A stretch of DNA of 64,000 nt. Source: Mogibacterium sp. (GTDB lineage Bacteria; Bacillota; Clostridia; Peptostreptococcales; Anaerovoracaceae). How positions within the stretch are numbered: the stretch's first letter is position 1; each line of letters begins with the position of its first letter. Below the pieces are notes generated by a model. The model did no database searches and was not told where the DNA came from. It saw only the letters and a list, made by a program, of their open reading frames with translations. The position numbers and the translations under genes were made by a program. Location: contig JAFRCS010000017.1 in assembly GCA_017404265.1 (NCBI GenBank), positions 62,001 through 126,000 of the forward strand, written 5' to 3'. Below, one piece after another: positions 44,122-54,170 of this stretch.

Positions 44122-45024
44122 TTATCTGAACACTTTCTTAGGAATCAGTGATCCATTCTCTATGGAAGCTACTCCCAGAAAATCCCCGTCAGCGTAGACA
44201 CGATACATTTCATCGTAGTCCGAAGGCTCCGTAACGGTGAATCCGTTGCTCCAGGTGCTGTTTCCGTTCATGAAGGCGGTAACTCTATTATTGTTAAGTA
44301 TTGTTTTTCCGAGTTTTTCGAGAGTGATCTCGGGCTCGATTATCATTTTTGTGAGCTTTTCGGGATCATCCGCCGCCTTGATGACCTCTTCTATGGTATT
44401 TGAATCCTCAATTTTAAAGAAACCTGAGCCTGTACGCGTCAGCGCGGTCATGGCTGCGCCGCATCCGAGGGCTCTTCCGATATCATCGCATATGGTACGG
44501 ATATATGTGCCTTTTGAGCAGGTGACATCGAATTCCAGCTCGCCGTTCTCAAGGTCGATCTTTGTTGCCGCGATGTCATATATGGTGACTTTTCGCGGTT
44601 TTATCTCAAAGTCTTTGCCGGCTCTGGCAAGATCGTAAGCACGCTTGCCGTCTATCATAAGGGCGGAATACTTCGGAGGTGTCTGCTCTATCACGCCGTC
44701 AAAGGCCTTAAATGCCTCTCTGACAGCTTTTTCACTCACTTCCGCATAGTTGCCCGTTCTAAGCACTTTACCCGTTATATCGAGAGTATCGGTCTCGATT
44801 CCCAGTTTCATGCAGCAGTGATATGACTTATGATCATTGCCATAGTACTCAATGACACGTGTGGCTTTTCCGAAGCATACAGGCAAAACGCCCGTAGCCA
44901 TAGGGTCGAGCGTTCCGGTGTGCCCCGCTTTCTTCACATGCAGCGCGTGCTTCAGCTTTGCGCACACGTCCTGCGATGTCCATCCTGCGGGCTTATTGAT
45001 GTTTATGATGCCGTCTCTGATCAT
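44122..45024 (-). CDS. truB: tRNA pseudouridine(55) synthase TruB
   Basis: Makes the universal pseudouridine 55 in tRNA. The 300 aa begin [16 protein letters not shown], with the catalytic aspartate in [21 protein letters not shown], then [18 protein letters not shown] and the [15 protein letters not shown] motif; the C-terminus is a PUA-like domain with [21 protein letters not shown]. Overlaps the upstream nrnA gene by 4 nt. Confidence 0.97.
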   Translation of the reverse strand: MIRDGIININKPAGWTSQDVCAKLKHALHVKKAGHTGTLDPMATGVLPVCFGKATRVIEYYGNDHKSYHCCMKLGIETDTLDITGKVLRTGNYAEVSEKAVREAFKAFDGVIEQTPPKYSALMIDGKRAYDLARAGKDFEIKPRKVTIYDIAATKIDLENGELEFDVTCSKGTYIRTICDDIGRALGCGAAMTALTRTGSGFFKIEDSNTIEEVIKAADDPEKLTKMIIEPEITLEKLGKTILNNNRVTAFMNGNSTWSNGFTVTEPSDYDEMYRVYADGDFLGVASIENGSLIPKKVFR

Positions 45025-45998
45025 CTTTCCTCTATGGTCTTGATAAGTACCGGCACAAGAGTCTTCTCTGCTTCCTTGAGATCAAGGTCATGAAATGTGC
45101 AGCCTGCGGCAAGGGTATGTCCGCCGCCGCCAAAGGCTGCCGCGGCCTTTGCCATGTTTGCGTAAGTCCTGCCCCTGAGGCTTGCTCTGACGTTGTTCTC
45201 GGTCTCCTTGAACAGGCAGGCTCCCTCGACTCCGTCGATGCTCATCATCTTCTGGATGATGCCGTCGGCTTCGTCCATAGTAGTGCCTGTCTCTTTAAGA
45301 AGCTGCTGTGTCACCTTTCCGACGGCGAGCCTGCCGTCAGCGTAGAAATCCAGATTGGATATGACTTCGCTCTCGAGCCTTATAGCTTCCTTTGACCTGC
45401 GGTCATAGATAAGAGCCGATATGCTCTTTGAATTGAAGCCCTCTATCTTGTAAAGATGGCCTGCGATCTCATGCGAGCGGCTTGTCGTGTTGCTGTGCTG
45501 GAAGTTGCCTGTATCAGTCGTTATAGCCGCGAAAATGCAGTTGGCTATGTCCAGGGATATCTCCACTCCCATGGCGCGGATGATGTTGTAAATGATCTCG
45601 CCCGCGGCTGCCGATTTAGGCTCTATCCTGGCAAAATCGTATCTGATCTCCTTTGCCTTGGTGGCGTGATGGTCGATGCAGCCTTTGAGCCGGCCTCTCT
45701 CCCACGCTTTTTCCCTGCCGGTTATGCGGTTGATGCCGTTGCAGTCTATCATCAGGGAAAGCTGCACGTCATCAAGTACGCTGTCATCATCAGTGCAGCA
45801 GCCGTATTCGAGGAAGTCGAGGTTCTTAGGCACAGGCTCGTTTATCATGACGTACGCCTTCTTGCCCATGCTTCTTAAGGCAAGACAAAGCGCCGAGCAT
45901 GAGCCCAGCGCATCCCCGTCCATGTTGATGTGCGGGAACAGCAGTATGCCGTCAAGATCCTTCATTATCGTTGCTATGCTTTTTATAGTGTCGTTCAA
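45021..45998 (-). CDS. nrnA: DHH/DHHA1 phosphoesterase, NrnA-like nanoRNase / pAp phosphatase
   Basis: Degrades 2-5-nt RNA and/or pAp. In 325 aa the DHH domain shows [44 protein letters not shown] and [13 protein letters not shown]; the DHHA1 domain ends in [12 protein letters not shown]. The metal-ligand aspartates and the DHH triad are intact. Position between rbfA and truB is common in Clostridia. NrnA is a function assigned by family; GdpP/DhhP-like cyclic-dinucleotide activity is the alternative. Confidence 0.9.
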   Translation of the reverse strand: MNDTIKSIATIMKDLDGILLFPHINMDGDALGSCSALCLALRSMGKKAYVMINEPVPKNLDFLEYGCCTDDDSVLDDVQLSLMIDCNGINRITGREKAWERGRLKGCIDHHATKAKEIRYDFARIEPKSAAAGEIIYNIIRAMGVEISLDIANCIFAAITTDTGNFQHSNTTSRSHEIAGHLYKIEGFNSKSISALIYDRRSKEAIRLESEVISNLDFYADGRLAVGKVTQQLLKETGTTMDEADGIIQKMMSIDGVEGACLFKETENNVRASLRGRTYANMAKAAAAFGGGGHTLAAGCTFHDLDLKEAEKTLVPVLIKTIEER

Positions 45999-45999
45999 C

Positions 46000-46374
46000 T
46001 TATTCCTCGTTACTGTAAGTAAGCGAATCGATTATGGAATCGATGTGTCTGCCGTAGTCCTGCGACGAATCGAGCTTAAAGATGAGTTCAGGCGTGTGTC
46101 TCAGCTTGATATCGCGAGAGACCTGCCCTCTGATGGCGCCTTTTGCGCGCTCAAAGCCCGCGAGGACCCCGGCGTATACCATCTCCTTGTCTTCGTCCGA
46201 AAGGCAGACAGGCGAAACGTAGACCGTGGCATAGCTTAAGTCACGTGTCACGTCAACACCTGTGATGCTTATTATCCTTGATGTTAGAGCGGGATCCTTT
46301 GCGCCGTTGATCAGAAAACCGCTTACGCTTTTCTTGATCTCTTCACTGAGTCTTCCCTGTCTGTATTTTGCCAT
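46000..46374 (-). CDS. rbfA: ribosome-binding factor A
   Basis: Cold-shock 30S maturation factor. Its 124 aa form the KH-like fold with RQGRLSEEIKKSVSGFLING, ALTSRIISITGVDVTRDLSYATVYVSP and RHTPELIFKLDSSQDYGRHIDSII, matching the RbfA family throughout. Six nt downstream of infB, 1 nt upstream of nrnA. Confidence 0.96.
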   Translation of the reverse strand: MAKYRQGRLSEEIKKSVSGFLINGAKDPALTSRIISITGVDVTRDLSYATVYVSPVCLSDEDKEMVYAGVLAGFERAKGAIRGQVSRDIKLRHTPELIFKLDSSQDYGRHIDSIIDSLTYSNEE

Positions 46375-46380
46375 TTCGTT

Positions 46381-49170
46381 TTATCTTTCTACTTCAACCA
46401 TCTGGAAGCATTCGATGACGTCATCAGGTTTGATGTCGTTGTACTTCTCGATACCGAGACCGCACTCATAACCTGCCGCGACCTCTCTGACGTCGTCCTT
46501 GAATCTCTTGAGCGAGCTTATGACACCCTCGTGGATGACTATGCCGTCCCTGACCAGTCTGATCTGAGCGTTTCTCTTTACGATGCCCTCATTGACGTAG
46601 CATCCGCCGATGATACCGATGCCAGGTACCTTGAAGGTATCTCTGACGACAGCCTTGCCCAGGACTTCTTCCTTGTATTCAGGATCGAGCATGCCCTTCA
46701 TGGCTGCCTCGACATCGTCGATGATGTCGTAAATGACTCTGTAGAGCCTGATCTCGACATCGGCGGCCTGAGCCTGGTTAGTTACAGCCGTTGTAGGTCT
46801 TACGTTAAAGCCGATGATGATCGCGTTGGATGTCTCGGCGAGCATGACGTCGGATTCATTGATGGTACCTACGCCGCTGTGGATGACGTTGATCTTGACT
46901 TCCGGAGTCTCGAGCTTCTCCAGCGATGAAATGATAGCTCCGACAGAACCCTGTACGTCCGCCTTGACGATGAGGTTGAGCTCCTTGGCCTCTCCTTCCT
47001 GGATCTGGCTGAAGAGCTTCTCGAGAGTCATGCTGGCGTTCTTGGCCAGTACTTCTTCTCTCATCTTCTCCTTACGGTTGGCTGCTATCTCTCTTGCTGT
47101 CTTGTCGTCTCTTACGACATTGAACATGTCTCCCGCGTCAGGTACGTCTGAAAGTCCGAGGATCTCAACGGCGGTAGCCGGACCGGCCTTGCGGATCGGC
47201 TTGCCCTTGAAGTCCGTCATGACTCTGATCTTACCGGCTGTTGTACCGGCAACTACGCTCTGTCCGCTCTTGAGCGTACCGTTGCTTACCAGCAGTGTGG
47301 CTACAGGACCCTTGGCCTTATCGAGTCTTGCCTCGATTACAGTACCCATGGCGAGCCTGTCCGGATTGGCTTTGAGTTCGAGGACTTCCGCCTGCAGGAG
47401 GATCATCTCAAGCAGATCTGTGATTCCCTCGCCCTTCTTGGCCGATACCGGTACGGAGATCACGTCGCCGCCCCAGTCTTCTACCAGGATGCCGTGCTCG
47501 GTGAGTTCCTGCTTTACTCTGTCAGGATTAGCGCCCGGCTTGTCGATCTTGTTAATGGCAACGATGATAGGCACTCCGGCTGCCTTGGCGTGGCTGATGG
47601 ACTCGATGGTCTGCGGCATTACGCCGTCATCTGCAGCGACTACCAGTACGGCGATATCCGTTACCTGTGCGCCTCTGGCACGCATCGTTGTGAAAGCTTC
47701 GTGTCCCGGTGTATCAAGAAATACGATCTTCTTTCCGTTGATTTCGACTTCGGAAGCACCGATGTGCTGTGTGATACCGCCGGACTCGCCTGCTGTAACG
47801 TTGGTGTTGCGGATGGCGTCCAGAAGCGAAGTCTTACCGTGGTCTACGTGACCCATTACGGTGATGATAGGCGGACGAGGCTTGAGTTCACTCTCGGCGT
47901 CCTCATGCATGTCGATGCCCGGCTCTTCGATCTCAGGTTCTTCTTCCGTTACGACGATCTGAAGTCCGAGGTCTTCAGCAAGCATCTCAACAGCGTCCTT
48001 GTCGAGCGTCTGGTTGATCGTAGCCATTACTCCCATCTGCATCATGGACATGATGATCTTGCTTACGCTGATCTCAGCCTGCTCGGAGAGACCCGCTACC
48101 GTGATAGGTACCGTTACCGCGATGGTGCCTTCAGGCAGGAGTTCCTCAACTGTAGGCTCCTCTACCACCTTGGTCTTGTATTTTCTCTTATGACGCTCCT
48201 GCTTCTCCAGCGCGGCTTCGTCATAGATGTTGTTATTGTTGTTGCGGCGTCCGCCAGGGCCGTCTTCGCGTCTGTCGAAGCGTGACTGCTTGTCTCTGTC
48301 GCGGTTGTCGAAGAACTTCTTGCTTTTGCCCTTTGTAGGCTTTCCGCCCTTGTTTCCGCCTTCGCCCGATGCGGCAGCAGGCGCGTTTCCGCCTTCTTTG
48401 GACTTTCTTGGGCGGTCGGAACGCTCAGGACGGTCCTTTCCGTCCTTGTCCTTACCCTTCGCAGGTCTCTTCCTGTCGGACTTTTCGCCTTTTTCACCCT
48501 CGGAAGCTTTTGCCTGCTGTCTTTTCTCGCGGATCTGCCTTTTCTGCTCTTCAGCTTTCTTCTTTTCAGTCTCCGCGTCAGAGATCTTCTTGAAGCGCAT
48601 AGGCTTGCCCGGAGCATTCACATACTCCTCTTCCTTGACAGGCTCAGGCTCTTCAGCCTTAGGCTCCGGCTTTTCTGCTTCAGGCTCTTCCTTAGCGGCA
48701 GGCTTTTCTTCTGCCTTTTCGGAAGCTGTCTCCGCAGGCTTTTCTGCCTTCTCTTCAGGTTTGTCAGCTTTCTCTGCAGCCTTGACCTCAGGCTTTTCAG
48801 GCGCTTCCGCCTTTGCCTTTGTTTCTTCTTCAGGCACTGCAACATCTTCCGCAGGTTTTTCTTCTGCAGGTTCTGCTTTTGGCGCCACAGGCTTCTTAGG
48901 GATCACCGGCTTGCCCATAGGCGGCTTTGGCCTTGCTCCGTCCTTAGGGACGACAGGGACCGCCTTGATCTTAGGCTTGCCCGCTCCGGCCTGAGCGCCT
49001 GATGAAGTGCCTCTCATCATGTTGATGGATCTTATCAGTCTCTCAGCATCCTGATCCTCTACCGAAGACCTTGCGGAGCTGACGGCGATACCCATTTTAT
49101 CGGCATAGCCTTTTAGCTCCTGAAAGCTAATGTCAAGTTCTTTGGTAAGTTCGCTAACTTTCTTTGGCAT
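46381..49170 (-). CDS. infB: translation initiation factor IF-2
   Basis: GTPase that brings initiator tRNA to the 30S subunit. It has 929 aa. The start [20 protein letters not shown] is the IF2-N domain, followed by a ~300-residue low-complexity region rich in Lys/Glu/Ala/Pro and then RNNNNN. The G domain starts near residue 435 ([47 protein letters not shown]), then domains II-IV with GTIKSGQ-type [13 protein letters not shown] and the C-terminal fMet-tRNA-binding [19 protein letters not shown]. Overlaps ylxR by 17 nt. Confidence 0.98.
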   Translation of the reverse strand: MPKKVSELTKELDISFQELKGYADKMGIAVSSARSSVEDQDAERLIRSINMMRGTSSGAQAGAGKPKIKAVPVVPKDGARPKPPMGKPVIPKKPVAPKAEPAEEKPAEDVAVPEEETKAKAEAPEKPEVKAAEKADKPEEKAEKPAETASEKAEEKPAAKEEPEAEKPEPKAEEPEPVKEEEYVNAPGKPMRFKKISDAETEKKKAEEQKRQIREKRQQAKASEGEKGEKSDRKRPAKGKDKDGKDRPERSDRPRKSKEGGNAPAAASGEGGNKGGKPTKGKSKKFFDNRDRDKQSRFDRREDGPGGRRNNNNNIYDEAALEKQERHKRKYKTKVVEEPTVEELLPEGTIAVTVPITVAGLSEQAEISVSKIIMSMMQMGVMATINQTLDKDAVEMLAEDLGLQIVVTEEEPEIEEPGIDMHEDAESELKPRPPIITVMGHVDHGKTSLLDAIRNTNVTAGESGGITQHIGASEVEINGKKIVFLDTPGHEAFTTMRARGAQVTDIAVLVVAADDGVMPQTIESISHAKAAGVPIIVAINKIDKPGANPDRVKQELTEHGILVEDWGGDVISVPVSAKKGEGITDLLEMILLQAEVLELKANPDRLAMGTVIEARLDKAKGPVATLLVSNGTLKSGQSVVAGTTAGKIRVMTDFKGKPIRKAGPATAVEILGLSDVPDAGDMFNVVRDDKTAREIAANRKEKMREEVLAKNASMTLEKLFSQIQEGEAKELNLIVKADVQGSVGAIISSLEKLETPEVKINVIHSGVGTINESDVMLAETSNAIIIGFNVRPTTAVTNQAQAADVEIRLYRVIYDIIDDVEAAMKGMLDPEYKEEVLGKAVVRDTFKVPGIGIIGGCYVNEGIVKRNAQIRLVRDGIVIHEGVISSLKRFKDDVREVAAGYECGLGIEKYNDIKPDDVIECFQMVEVER

Positions 49171-49471
49171 CTGTACCTCCTTGGAAATTATCGAGTGCCT
49201 GCCCGATAACTCTTTTGATTTCCTCTGTATCGATATTCTGTCTGCAAACGCGGTTGAATGCCTTGCGTTTCAGCGCTGTCTCCATGCATCCCTTATCCGC
49301 GCACAGATAGAAGCCCCTTCCGTCATTCTTCAGGCCTGTATCCGCCGTCACTCTGACTCCGTCGAAGGTGAACCTCATCAGCTCATCCTGAGGCTTTGAT
49401 TCTCTGCATGCGATGCATCTACGCATCGGCTTCGGCGTTTGGTGTCTCCTCAATTTCAACCTCTTCTGCAT
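49154..49471 (-). CDS. ylxR: YlxR family RNA-binding/regulatory protein (DUF448)
   Basis: Small basic protein of the nusA-infB operon, implicated in RNA binding and RNase P modulation in Bacillus. The core is [20 protein letters not shown], then [19 protein letters not shown] and [13 protein letters not shown] give the longer start (49471, 105 aa) because the residues just before RRC (TPKPM) align with the usual IPLR-x-C lead-in and GAAGAG lies upstream; ATG 49426, overlapping the nusA stop by 8 nt, is the alternative (90 aa). The L7Ae-like ylxQ that normally follows is absent. Confidence 0.9.
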   Translation of the reverse strand: MQKRLKLRRHQTPKPMRRCIACRESKPQDELMRFTFDGVRVTADTGLKNDGRGFYLCADKGCMETALKRKAFNRVCRQNIDTEEIKRVIGQALDNFQGGTDAKES

Positions 49472-50540
49472 CTTCGGACTCTTCGTATTCGTCGAACGCG
49501 AAGCCCATCTCCTTGAGCTGTTCGTTGCTCTTGATGTCGATCTTCCATCCGCTTACTCTGGCGGCGAGCCTTACGTTCTGGCCCTCGCGTCCAATGGCGA
49601 GCGAGAGCTGCTGCTCCGGCACTACGGCTGTCGCGGCCTTTTCATCCTCGTTGATGTAAACGCCTTCTACAATAGCAGGTCTCAGCACGTTGCTGATAAG
49701 TACCGCAGGATCCTCATCCCATACGATGATATCGATCTTCTCGCCAAAGAGTTCGTCCGCGATGTTCTGGACTCTTGCTCCTCTGTTTCCGACGCAGGCG
49801 CCTACAGGATCGACGTTAGGATCGTTGGAATAAACAGCTATCTTTGTGCGGGAGCCCGCCTCACGCGCTGTTCCCTTGATCTCGACTGTTCCGTCCGCTA
49901 TCTCAGGGATCTCGAGCTCAAAGAGGCCTCTTACGAGTCCCGGGTGTGATCTTGAGAGCAGTACCTGAGGTCCCTTGTTCTCTTTCTTTACGTCCATGAC
50001 GTAGACCTTGATGCGGTCGCCAGGCTTGAAGCTCTCTGTCCTTACCTGCTCGGACGCAGGTACTCTGCCCTCCGTACGGCCAAGTGAGATCAGCATCGTG
50101 CCGTTGGAGATCCTCTCGACCTTGCCTGTTACGATGGTGCCCTTCTTCTCGATGAACTCGTTATATGAGTTGGTGCGCTCCGCCTCTCTGTTCTTCTGTA
50201 CGAAGACCTGCTTTGCGCCCTGTGCGGCTATCCTGTTGAAGTCCTTAGGATCGATCTCGTACTCCACAACATCGCCTACCTCGTAGCCGTCATATATCTC
50301 CTTCGCTTCCTCAAGAGAGATCTGAGTCATGAAGTCCTCGACTTCCTCTACGACCTCCATGCCCATGTAGACTGTTACGTCTCCCTCGGTCATGTCGACT
50401 TCGACTCTCACATTGGATGCTCCGTAATTCTTCCTGTATGCATTCTCGATGGAGTCCTTTATAGCTCCGATGATCTCCTCTTCGGAAAGGTTCTTCTCTT
50501 TTTTGAGATCCGCAAATGCATCTAGAAATTCCTTGCTCAT
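49419..50540 (-). CDS. nusA: transcription termination/antitermination factor NusA
   Basis: Elongation factor binding RNA polymerase and nascent RNA. The 373 aa have the Firmicute layout without enterobacterial acidic repeats: N-terminal RNAP-binding domain (FLDAFADLKKEKNLSEEEII), S1 domain (GTIVTGKVERISNGTMLISLG), KH1 (REAGSRTKIAVYSNDPNVDP, VGACVGNRGARVQNIADEL) and KH2 (LSLAIGREGQNVRLAARVSGW). A short acidic tail ends [15 protein letters not shown]. Confidence 0.98.
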   Translation of the reverse strand: MSKEFLDAFADLKKEKNLSEEEIIGAIKDSIENAYRKNYGASNVRVEVDMTEGDVTVYMGMEVVEEVEDFMTQISLEEAKEIYDGYEVGDVVEYEIDPKDFNRIAAQGAKQVFVQKNREAERTNSYNEFIEKKGTIVTGKVERISNGTMLISLGRTEGRVPASEQVRTESFKPGDRIKVYVMDVKKENKGPQVLLSRSHPGLVRGLFELEIPEIADGTVEIKGTAREAGSRTKIAVYSNDPNVDPVGACVGNRGARVQNIADELFGEKIDIIVWDEDPAVLISNVLRPAIVEGVYINEDEKAATAVVPEQQLSLAIGREGQNVRLAARVSGWKIDIKSNEQLKEMGFAFDEYEESEDAEEVEIEETPNAEADA

Positions 50541-50556
50541 TTTGTCCTCCCGGTTT

Positions 50557-51033
50557 TTAGAAAACTACTGCTAAATTGATCTTGCTTATCTTATCGGCGG
50601 GTATCCCGAGCTCGCCGTCATCCGTTTCTATGGTCACGACGCCGTTCTCTTTTCCCCTGAGCACGCCTTCATGCTCCTTGCTGCCGTTTATCTGCTCGTA
50701 TGTCCTGACTTCGACGGCTCTCCCGGCAAATCTTACATAATCGCTCTCCTTGATGAGCTCTCTGTCGAGGCCTGCCGAACCTACTTCAAGGCTGTAGCTG
50801 CGTTCGATGATGTCTTCCTTATCAAGAAATTCGCTGAGCCAGCCGTTCACCTTCTCGCATTCATCGATGCTTACGTACTCGCTGTCCGAGTCGGCCGGCT
50901 TCTCAAGCAGCACTCTCAGCACCCATGCCGGACCTTCCTTTTTGTATTCGACCTTATATAGTTCAAGATCATTCTCTTCCAGGAACGGCATCAGCATGCC
51001 GCTGACCTTGCCGCTTATGTCTTCTTTTGCCAT
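50557..51033 (-). CDS. rimP: ribosome maturation factor RimP
   Basis: 30S assembly factor. From ATG 51033 it is 158 aa, the normal size, starting MAKEDISGKVSGMLMPFLEE and containing LELYKVEYKKEGPAWVLRV, ECEKVNGWLSEFLDKEDII and SLEVGSAGLDRELIKESDYV. In-frame starts farther upstream (GTG 51084, ATG 51060) lie in or next to a perfect stem-loop and lack an SD, so they are unlikely. First gene of the nusA-infB operon, with its own promoter. Confidence 0.93.
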   Translation of the reverse strand: MAKEDISGKVSGMLMPFLEENDLELYKVEYKKEGPAWVLRVLLEKPADSDSEYVSIDECEKVNGWLSEFLDKEDIIERSYSLEVGSAGLDRELIKESDYVRFAGRAVEVRTYEQINGSKEHEGVLRGKENGVVTIETDDGELGIPADKISKINLAVVF

Positions 51034-51064
51034 GTCTTCACCGTCAAAAATGTCATACATAAGT

Positions 51065-51090
51065 GAAAGAGTGGGAGTCCCCACTCTTTC
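51065..51090 (-). promoter_or_regulatory. strong stem-loop in the rimP 5' leader
   Basis: Perfect 11-bp palindrome GAAAGAGTGGG / CCCACTCTTTC with a 4-nt loop, about 15 nt after the predicted start of the rimP transcript and 32 nt before the ATG. Not followed by a T-run. It may stabilise the mRNA 5' end or end the transcript from the PBP gene. Confidence 0.55.
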
Positions 51091-51111
51091 GAAACGTTAG
51101 CTTACTGTGCA

Positions 51112-51140
51112 TTTATACCACCAAAGTGCTGCGATTGCAA
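51112..51140 (-). promoter_or_regulatory. sigma-A promoter for the rimP-nusA-infB operon
   Basis: Minus strand: -35 TTGCAA (51135-51140), exactly 17 nt, -10 TATAAA (51112-51117). It lies just beyond the PBP stop codon, and the leader hairpin follows immediately downstream. Confidence 0.7.
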
Positions 51141-51154
51141 GGTTTTTTTATTTC

Positions 51155-54028
51155 TTAACCATCGCCGTCAGTCTTGCCGGAATTGTCTTCAGCTTTAGGA
51201 TCAGGTTCCTTTGTGCTGCTGTGGTCGGCTTTGTCTTTGTCCTTGTCCTTATCATCTTTCTTTTCTTCCGGCGGCGGATCCGGAGGCTGCGTACCTGTGG
51301 TGAAGTACTCTCCGTTCTTGATGATCACATTATCCGGCCTGGATCTGTATTCTCCGCCCTTGGCCCTCTTTACATTGCTCATGACCTTGCTCCAAAGACT
51401 TGCAGCAGTCATTGATGTTGTGTTCAGCGCCACGTTGTCATCAGTGCCTATCCAGAGTGCCGCTGCGTAGTTTGCTGTGAATCCGTCGAACCAGATATCC
51501 CATGTATCGTCTGTCGTTCCCGTCTTGCCTCCGACATGCTCGCCTTCGACAGCCGCATCTGTCGCGATACCGTTCGAGACTACCGACTGGAGCACGTCTG
51601 TCATTATGAATGCTACGCCTTCATCGAGCACTCTTGTCTCCGTGGACTCACTTTCCAGCAGGACCTTGCCGACGCTGTCTGTGACCTTGGTGTAGCAGAT
51701 GCCCGAGTTATAGACTCCACCGTTCGGGAATGTCGCATATGCAAGTGCCATATCCAGCGGAGTGACGCCTTCTGTCATAGCTCCAAGCGCGAGAGCTGCG
51801 AGGTTGATGTCGTTGTATGACTGCGATGTGTCATCGACTATAGTTGACAGACCGTATTTCTTTGCGAGTTCCAGGGAATAGTCGACTCCTACCTGGGCAA
51901 GTATCTTTACCGCGCATGTATTCTTCGACAGCTGAATGGCCTGTCTGAATGTTTTGTATCCGGAGTAGGATCTCTCATAGTTCTTAGGCCATACCTGACC
52001 ATTTACCTTCATCTTTTCATCGACTACTCCGGACGCAGTCGTTATATAATCGCCCCAGTACTTGGCGCCCTGATTGTCATCATACTCCGAGGTAGTATAT
52101 TTGAACTTCTTTCCTTCCTGCTGGAGTTCAAAGCTCTTCTGCAAGGCTGCAGAATACACTGTGAGCGGTTTTATCGATGATCCCGGCTGGCGAGGGCTCG
52201 TAGCTCTGTTGAAGAGTTTCTCGCCATCTGCCTTCCTTGTACCTACCATCGCCTTTATCTGGCCCGTGCCGACTTCGACGATGACCATGGCCGCTTCGAC
52301 CTTTCCTTCTCCTGTAACAGTATCTGGGAAGTTGTCAGAGTCCTTGAACTGCTTGTTGATAGCACTCTGAGCCTGTGAGTCAAGAGTAGAATATATGTTG
52401 AGTCCCTTTGAATAGATCAAGTTGGTGGCCTGATAATCATCAAGGTTATATTTCTCCATGAGATCGTGCTTTACGGTCTCCAAAAGGTAGTCTTTGAACG
52501 CTGAGTTTGTACTTGAACTTGCCCCGCCCGGATTTATGAATTCTTCCAGAGGGATCTTGCTTGTGTCAGCTTCTTCCTGAGTTATATAGCCCTGCTCTGC
52601 CATGAGATCCAAAATTATATAGCGTCTGTCGCGTGATACGTCGTTTGCCCAGAGTCCGCCGTCCAGTTCTGTAGTTGTCTCCGCCTCGTCATTTTCTGTC
52701 ATCAGCAGGGCGTAGAGTCCCGGCGCCTGTGGCAGAGCTGCGAGAGCCGCGCATTGCTCAAGGGTCAGATCCTCAACACTGACATCAAAGTACTTCTTTG
52801 ATGCGGTGTCTACTCCGTAGCATCCATATCCCAGATATATGGTGTTTAGGTATGCCGTGAGTATGTCTTCCTTGCTCAGAGTGTCTTCTATAACATGAGC
52901 GTAATACATCTCTATGATCTTACGCTTTATGGATCTTATGCTCTTTTCTTCAGGCAGAAAAACGTTTCTGGCAAGCTGCTGTGTTATGGTGCTCGTTCCG
53001 CTTATCTCGCCGCCGCCCTTGAGAGAACTCAGGATCGCGCCGAATATTCTCTTGATATTGAATCCATTGTGCGTCCAAAAGGTCTTATCCTCTATCGCGA
53101 TGAAAGCATTCTTCAGGTTTTCCGGCAATTGTTCATAGTTAACTATCTCACGGTTCTCTGAATAGTATATATCATCGGTCAGATTGCCTTTATCATCATA
53201 GATGTGTGTACTGACATCTAGCGTGTTGTATATCTGATTAGGATTGATCTCAGGAGCCTTGGCTATGGTTATCGCTACATAAGCACCGCCAATGACCCCG
53301 CAGACTATCATGAGGGCCAGCATTATCTCGATGGTCGACAGTATCCATCTGTACTTGCCTATTTTCTTATTGCCCTTTTTGCTGCCATTCTTTATGACTT
53401 TCTTTTTCAGGGCCGATATACCGGAGCCTGCCGCATTTTTCTTCTTGGTAATGGTCTTAGGCTTCTTTCCGGCCTTGACATCTTTCTTTGCGGCAGCAAG
53501 CTTTGCCCTTATGGCTTCATCAAGTTTAGCCTGATGATCCGCTTCAGCGGCAGCATCTCCTGCCTTCTTTTCCGCTTCTTCTTTAAGTCTTGCGCGTATG
53601 ACTTCTTCTTTTGCCTTTTCGCGCCTTTTATCAGCAGCTTCTGATCTGGCCGCTTCTGAAGCCGCCCGGATCGCTGCCATCTTTTTCTTCATGAAGGCCT
53701 TTGCCGCATCCTTTTTTTCAGACGCGAAAGCAGAAGCCTTTGTCTTCAGATCCTGCTCGCCGGCGTTGATCCCGGACTCAGGCTTTGCTTCTCCGGCAGT
53801 TTCTTTATATACCGGTCTCACGGGTTCCTCAGGAAGCCCATACTGTTTCTGCGGCGGCGCAGGCCTCGCAGGCTCTGCCGGTTTCACAGCCGGTTTGTTA
53901 TCGAAATCAAAAGAAAGTGACGCCTCCTCATGCCACCTCGGCTTGTTTGCCGAAGCGTTGAAGCTGTCCGGAGTCACCTGTCTTGGCTTGTTATTCGGTT
54001 TTTCGTTATCGTAACCGTTGTTAGTCAA
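51155..54028 (-). CDS. class A penicillin-binding protein (PBP1A type) with long cytoplasmic tail
   Basis: Bifunctional peptidoglycan glycosyltransferase/transpeptidase, 957 aa. Residues ~1-228 are a cytoplasmic, Lys/Ala/Glu-rich region (likely helical from ~95-215); the membrane anchor is STIEIMLALMIVCGVIGGAY (~231-250). The GT51 domain has AIEDKTFWTHNGFNIKRIFG and GTSTITQQLARN; the transpeptidase has RQPGSSIKPLTVYSAAL, SKNT and VGGKTGTTDDTWDIWFDGF (active-site Ser in SSIK, KTG box). The C-terminus is a low-complexity Pro/Lys/Asp tail. The usual PBP1A N-terminal tail is a few dozen residues, so this extension is notable. Own promoter and terminator context suggest a monocistronic unit. Confidence 0.95.
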   Translation of the reverse strand: MTNNGYDNEKPNNKPRQVTPDSFNASANKPRWHEEASLSFDFDNKPAVKPAEPARPAPPQKQYGLPEEPVRPVYKETAGEAKPESGINAGEQDLKTKASAFASEKKDAAKAFMKKKMAAIRAASEAARSEAADKRREKAKEEVIRARLKEEAEKKAGDAAAEADHQAKLDEAIRAKLAAAKKDVKAGKKPKTITKKKNAAGSGISALKKKVIKNGSKKGNKKIGKYRWILSTIEIMLALMIVCGVIGGAYVAITIAKAPEINPNQIYNTLDVSTHIYDDKGNLTDDIYYSENREIVNYEQLPENLKNAFIAIEDKTFWTHNGFNIKRIFGAILSSLKGGGEISGTSTITQQLARNVFLPEEKSIRSIKRKIIEMYYAHVIEDTLSKEDILTAYLNTIYLGYGCYGVDTASKKYFDVSVEDLTLEQCAALAALPQAPGLYALLMTENDEAETTTELDGGLWANDVSRDRRYIILDLMAEQGYITQEEADTSKIPLEEFINPGGASSSTNSAFKDYLLETVKHDLMEKYNLDDYQATNLIYSKGLNIYSTLDSQAQSAINKQFKDSDNFPDTVTGEGKVEAAMVIVEVGTGQIKAMVGTRKADGEKLFNRATSPRQPGSSIKPLTVYSAALQKSFELQQEGKKFKYTTSEYDDNQGAKYWGDYITTASGVVDEKMKVNGQVWPKNYERSYSGYKTFRQAIQLSKNTCAVKILAQVGVDYSLELAKKYGLSTIVDDTSQSYNDINLAALALGAMTEGVTPLDMALAYATFPNGGVYNSGICYTKVTDSVGKVLLESESTETRVLDEGVAFIMTDVLQSVVSNGIATDAAVEGEHVGGKTGTTDDTWDIWFDGFTANYAAALWIGTDDNVALNTTSMTAASLWSKVMSNVKRAKGGEYRSRPDNVIIKNGEYFTTGTQPPDPPPEEKKDDKDKDKDKADHSSTKEPDPKAEDNSGKTDGDG

Positions 54029-54066
54029 TCTTCCACCTGACCGCAGATGCGGTTTTTACAAATAAA

Positions 54067-54091
54067 ATCACGGAGGTCTTGCCTCCGTGAT
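54067..54091 (-). terminator. terminator of the metal-efflux operon
   Basis: Minus strand: 10-bp perfect stem ATCACGGAGG / CCTCCGTGAT with a 5-nt loop, followed by TTTATTTGT. It lies 80 nt after the ATPase stop codon. Confidence 0.8.
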
Positions 54092-54118
54092 ATATTAACA
54101 CAAAATGTTGTTTGTAAA
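54090..54118 (-). promoter_or_regulatory. possible promoter of the PBP gene
   Basis: Minus strand: -35 TTTACA (54113-54118) and an A/T-rich -10 (AATATA or ATATAT at 54090-54096, 16-17 nt spacing). The -10 runs into the 5' arm of the efflux-operon terminator, so the PBP transcript would start inside that hairpin. Confidence 0.4.
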
Positions 54119-54170
54119 GCAATTTTTGACGCTATATTTAGATTAAGATGTATTAAGGTAACAATCCTCT

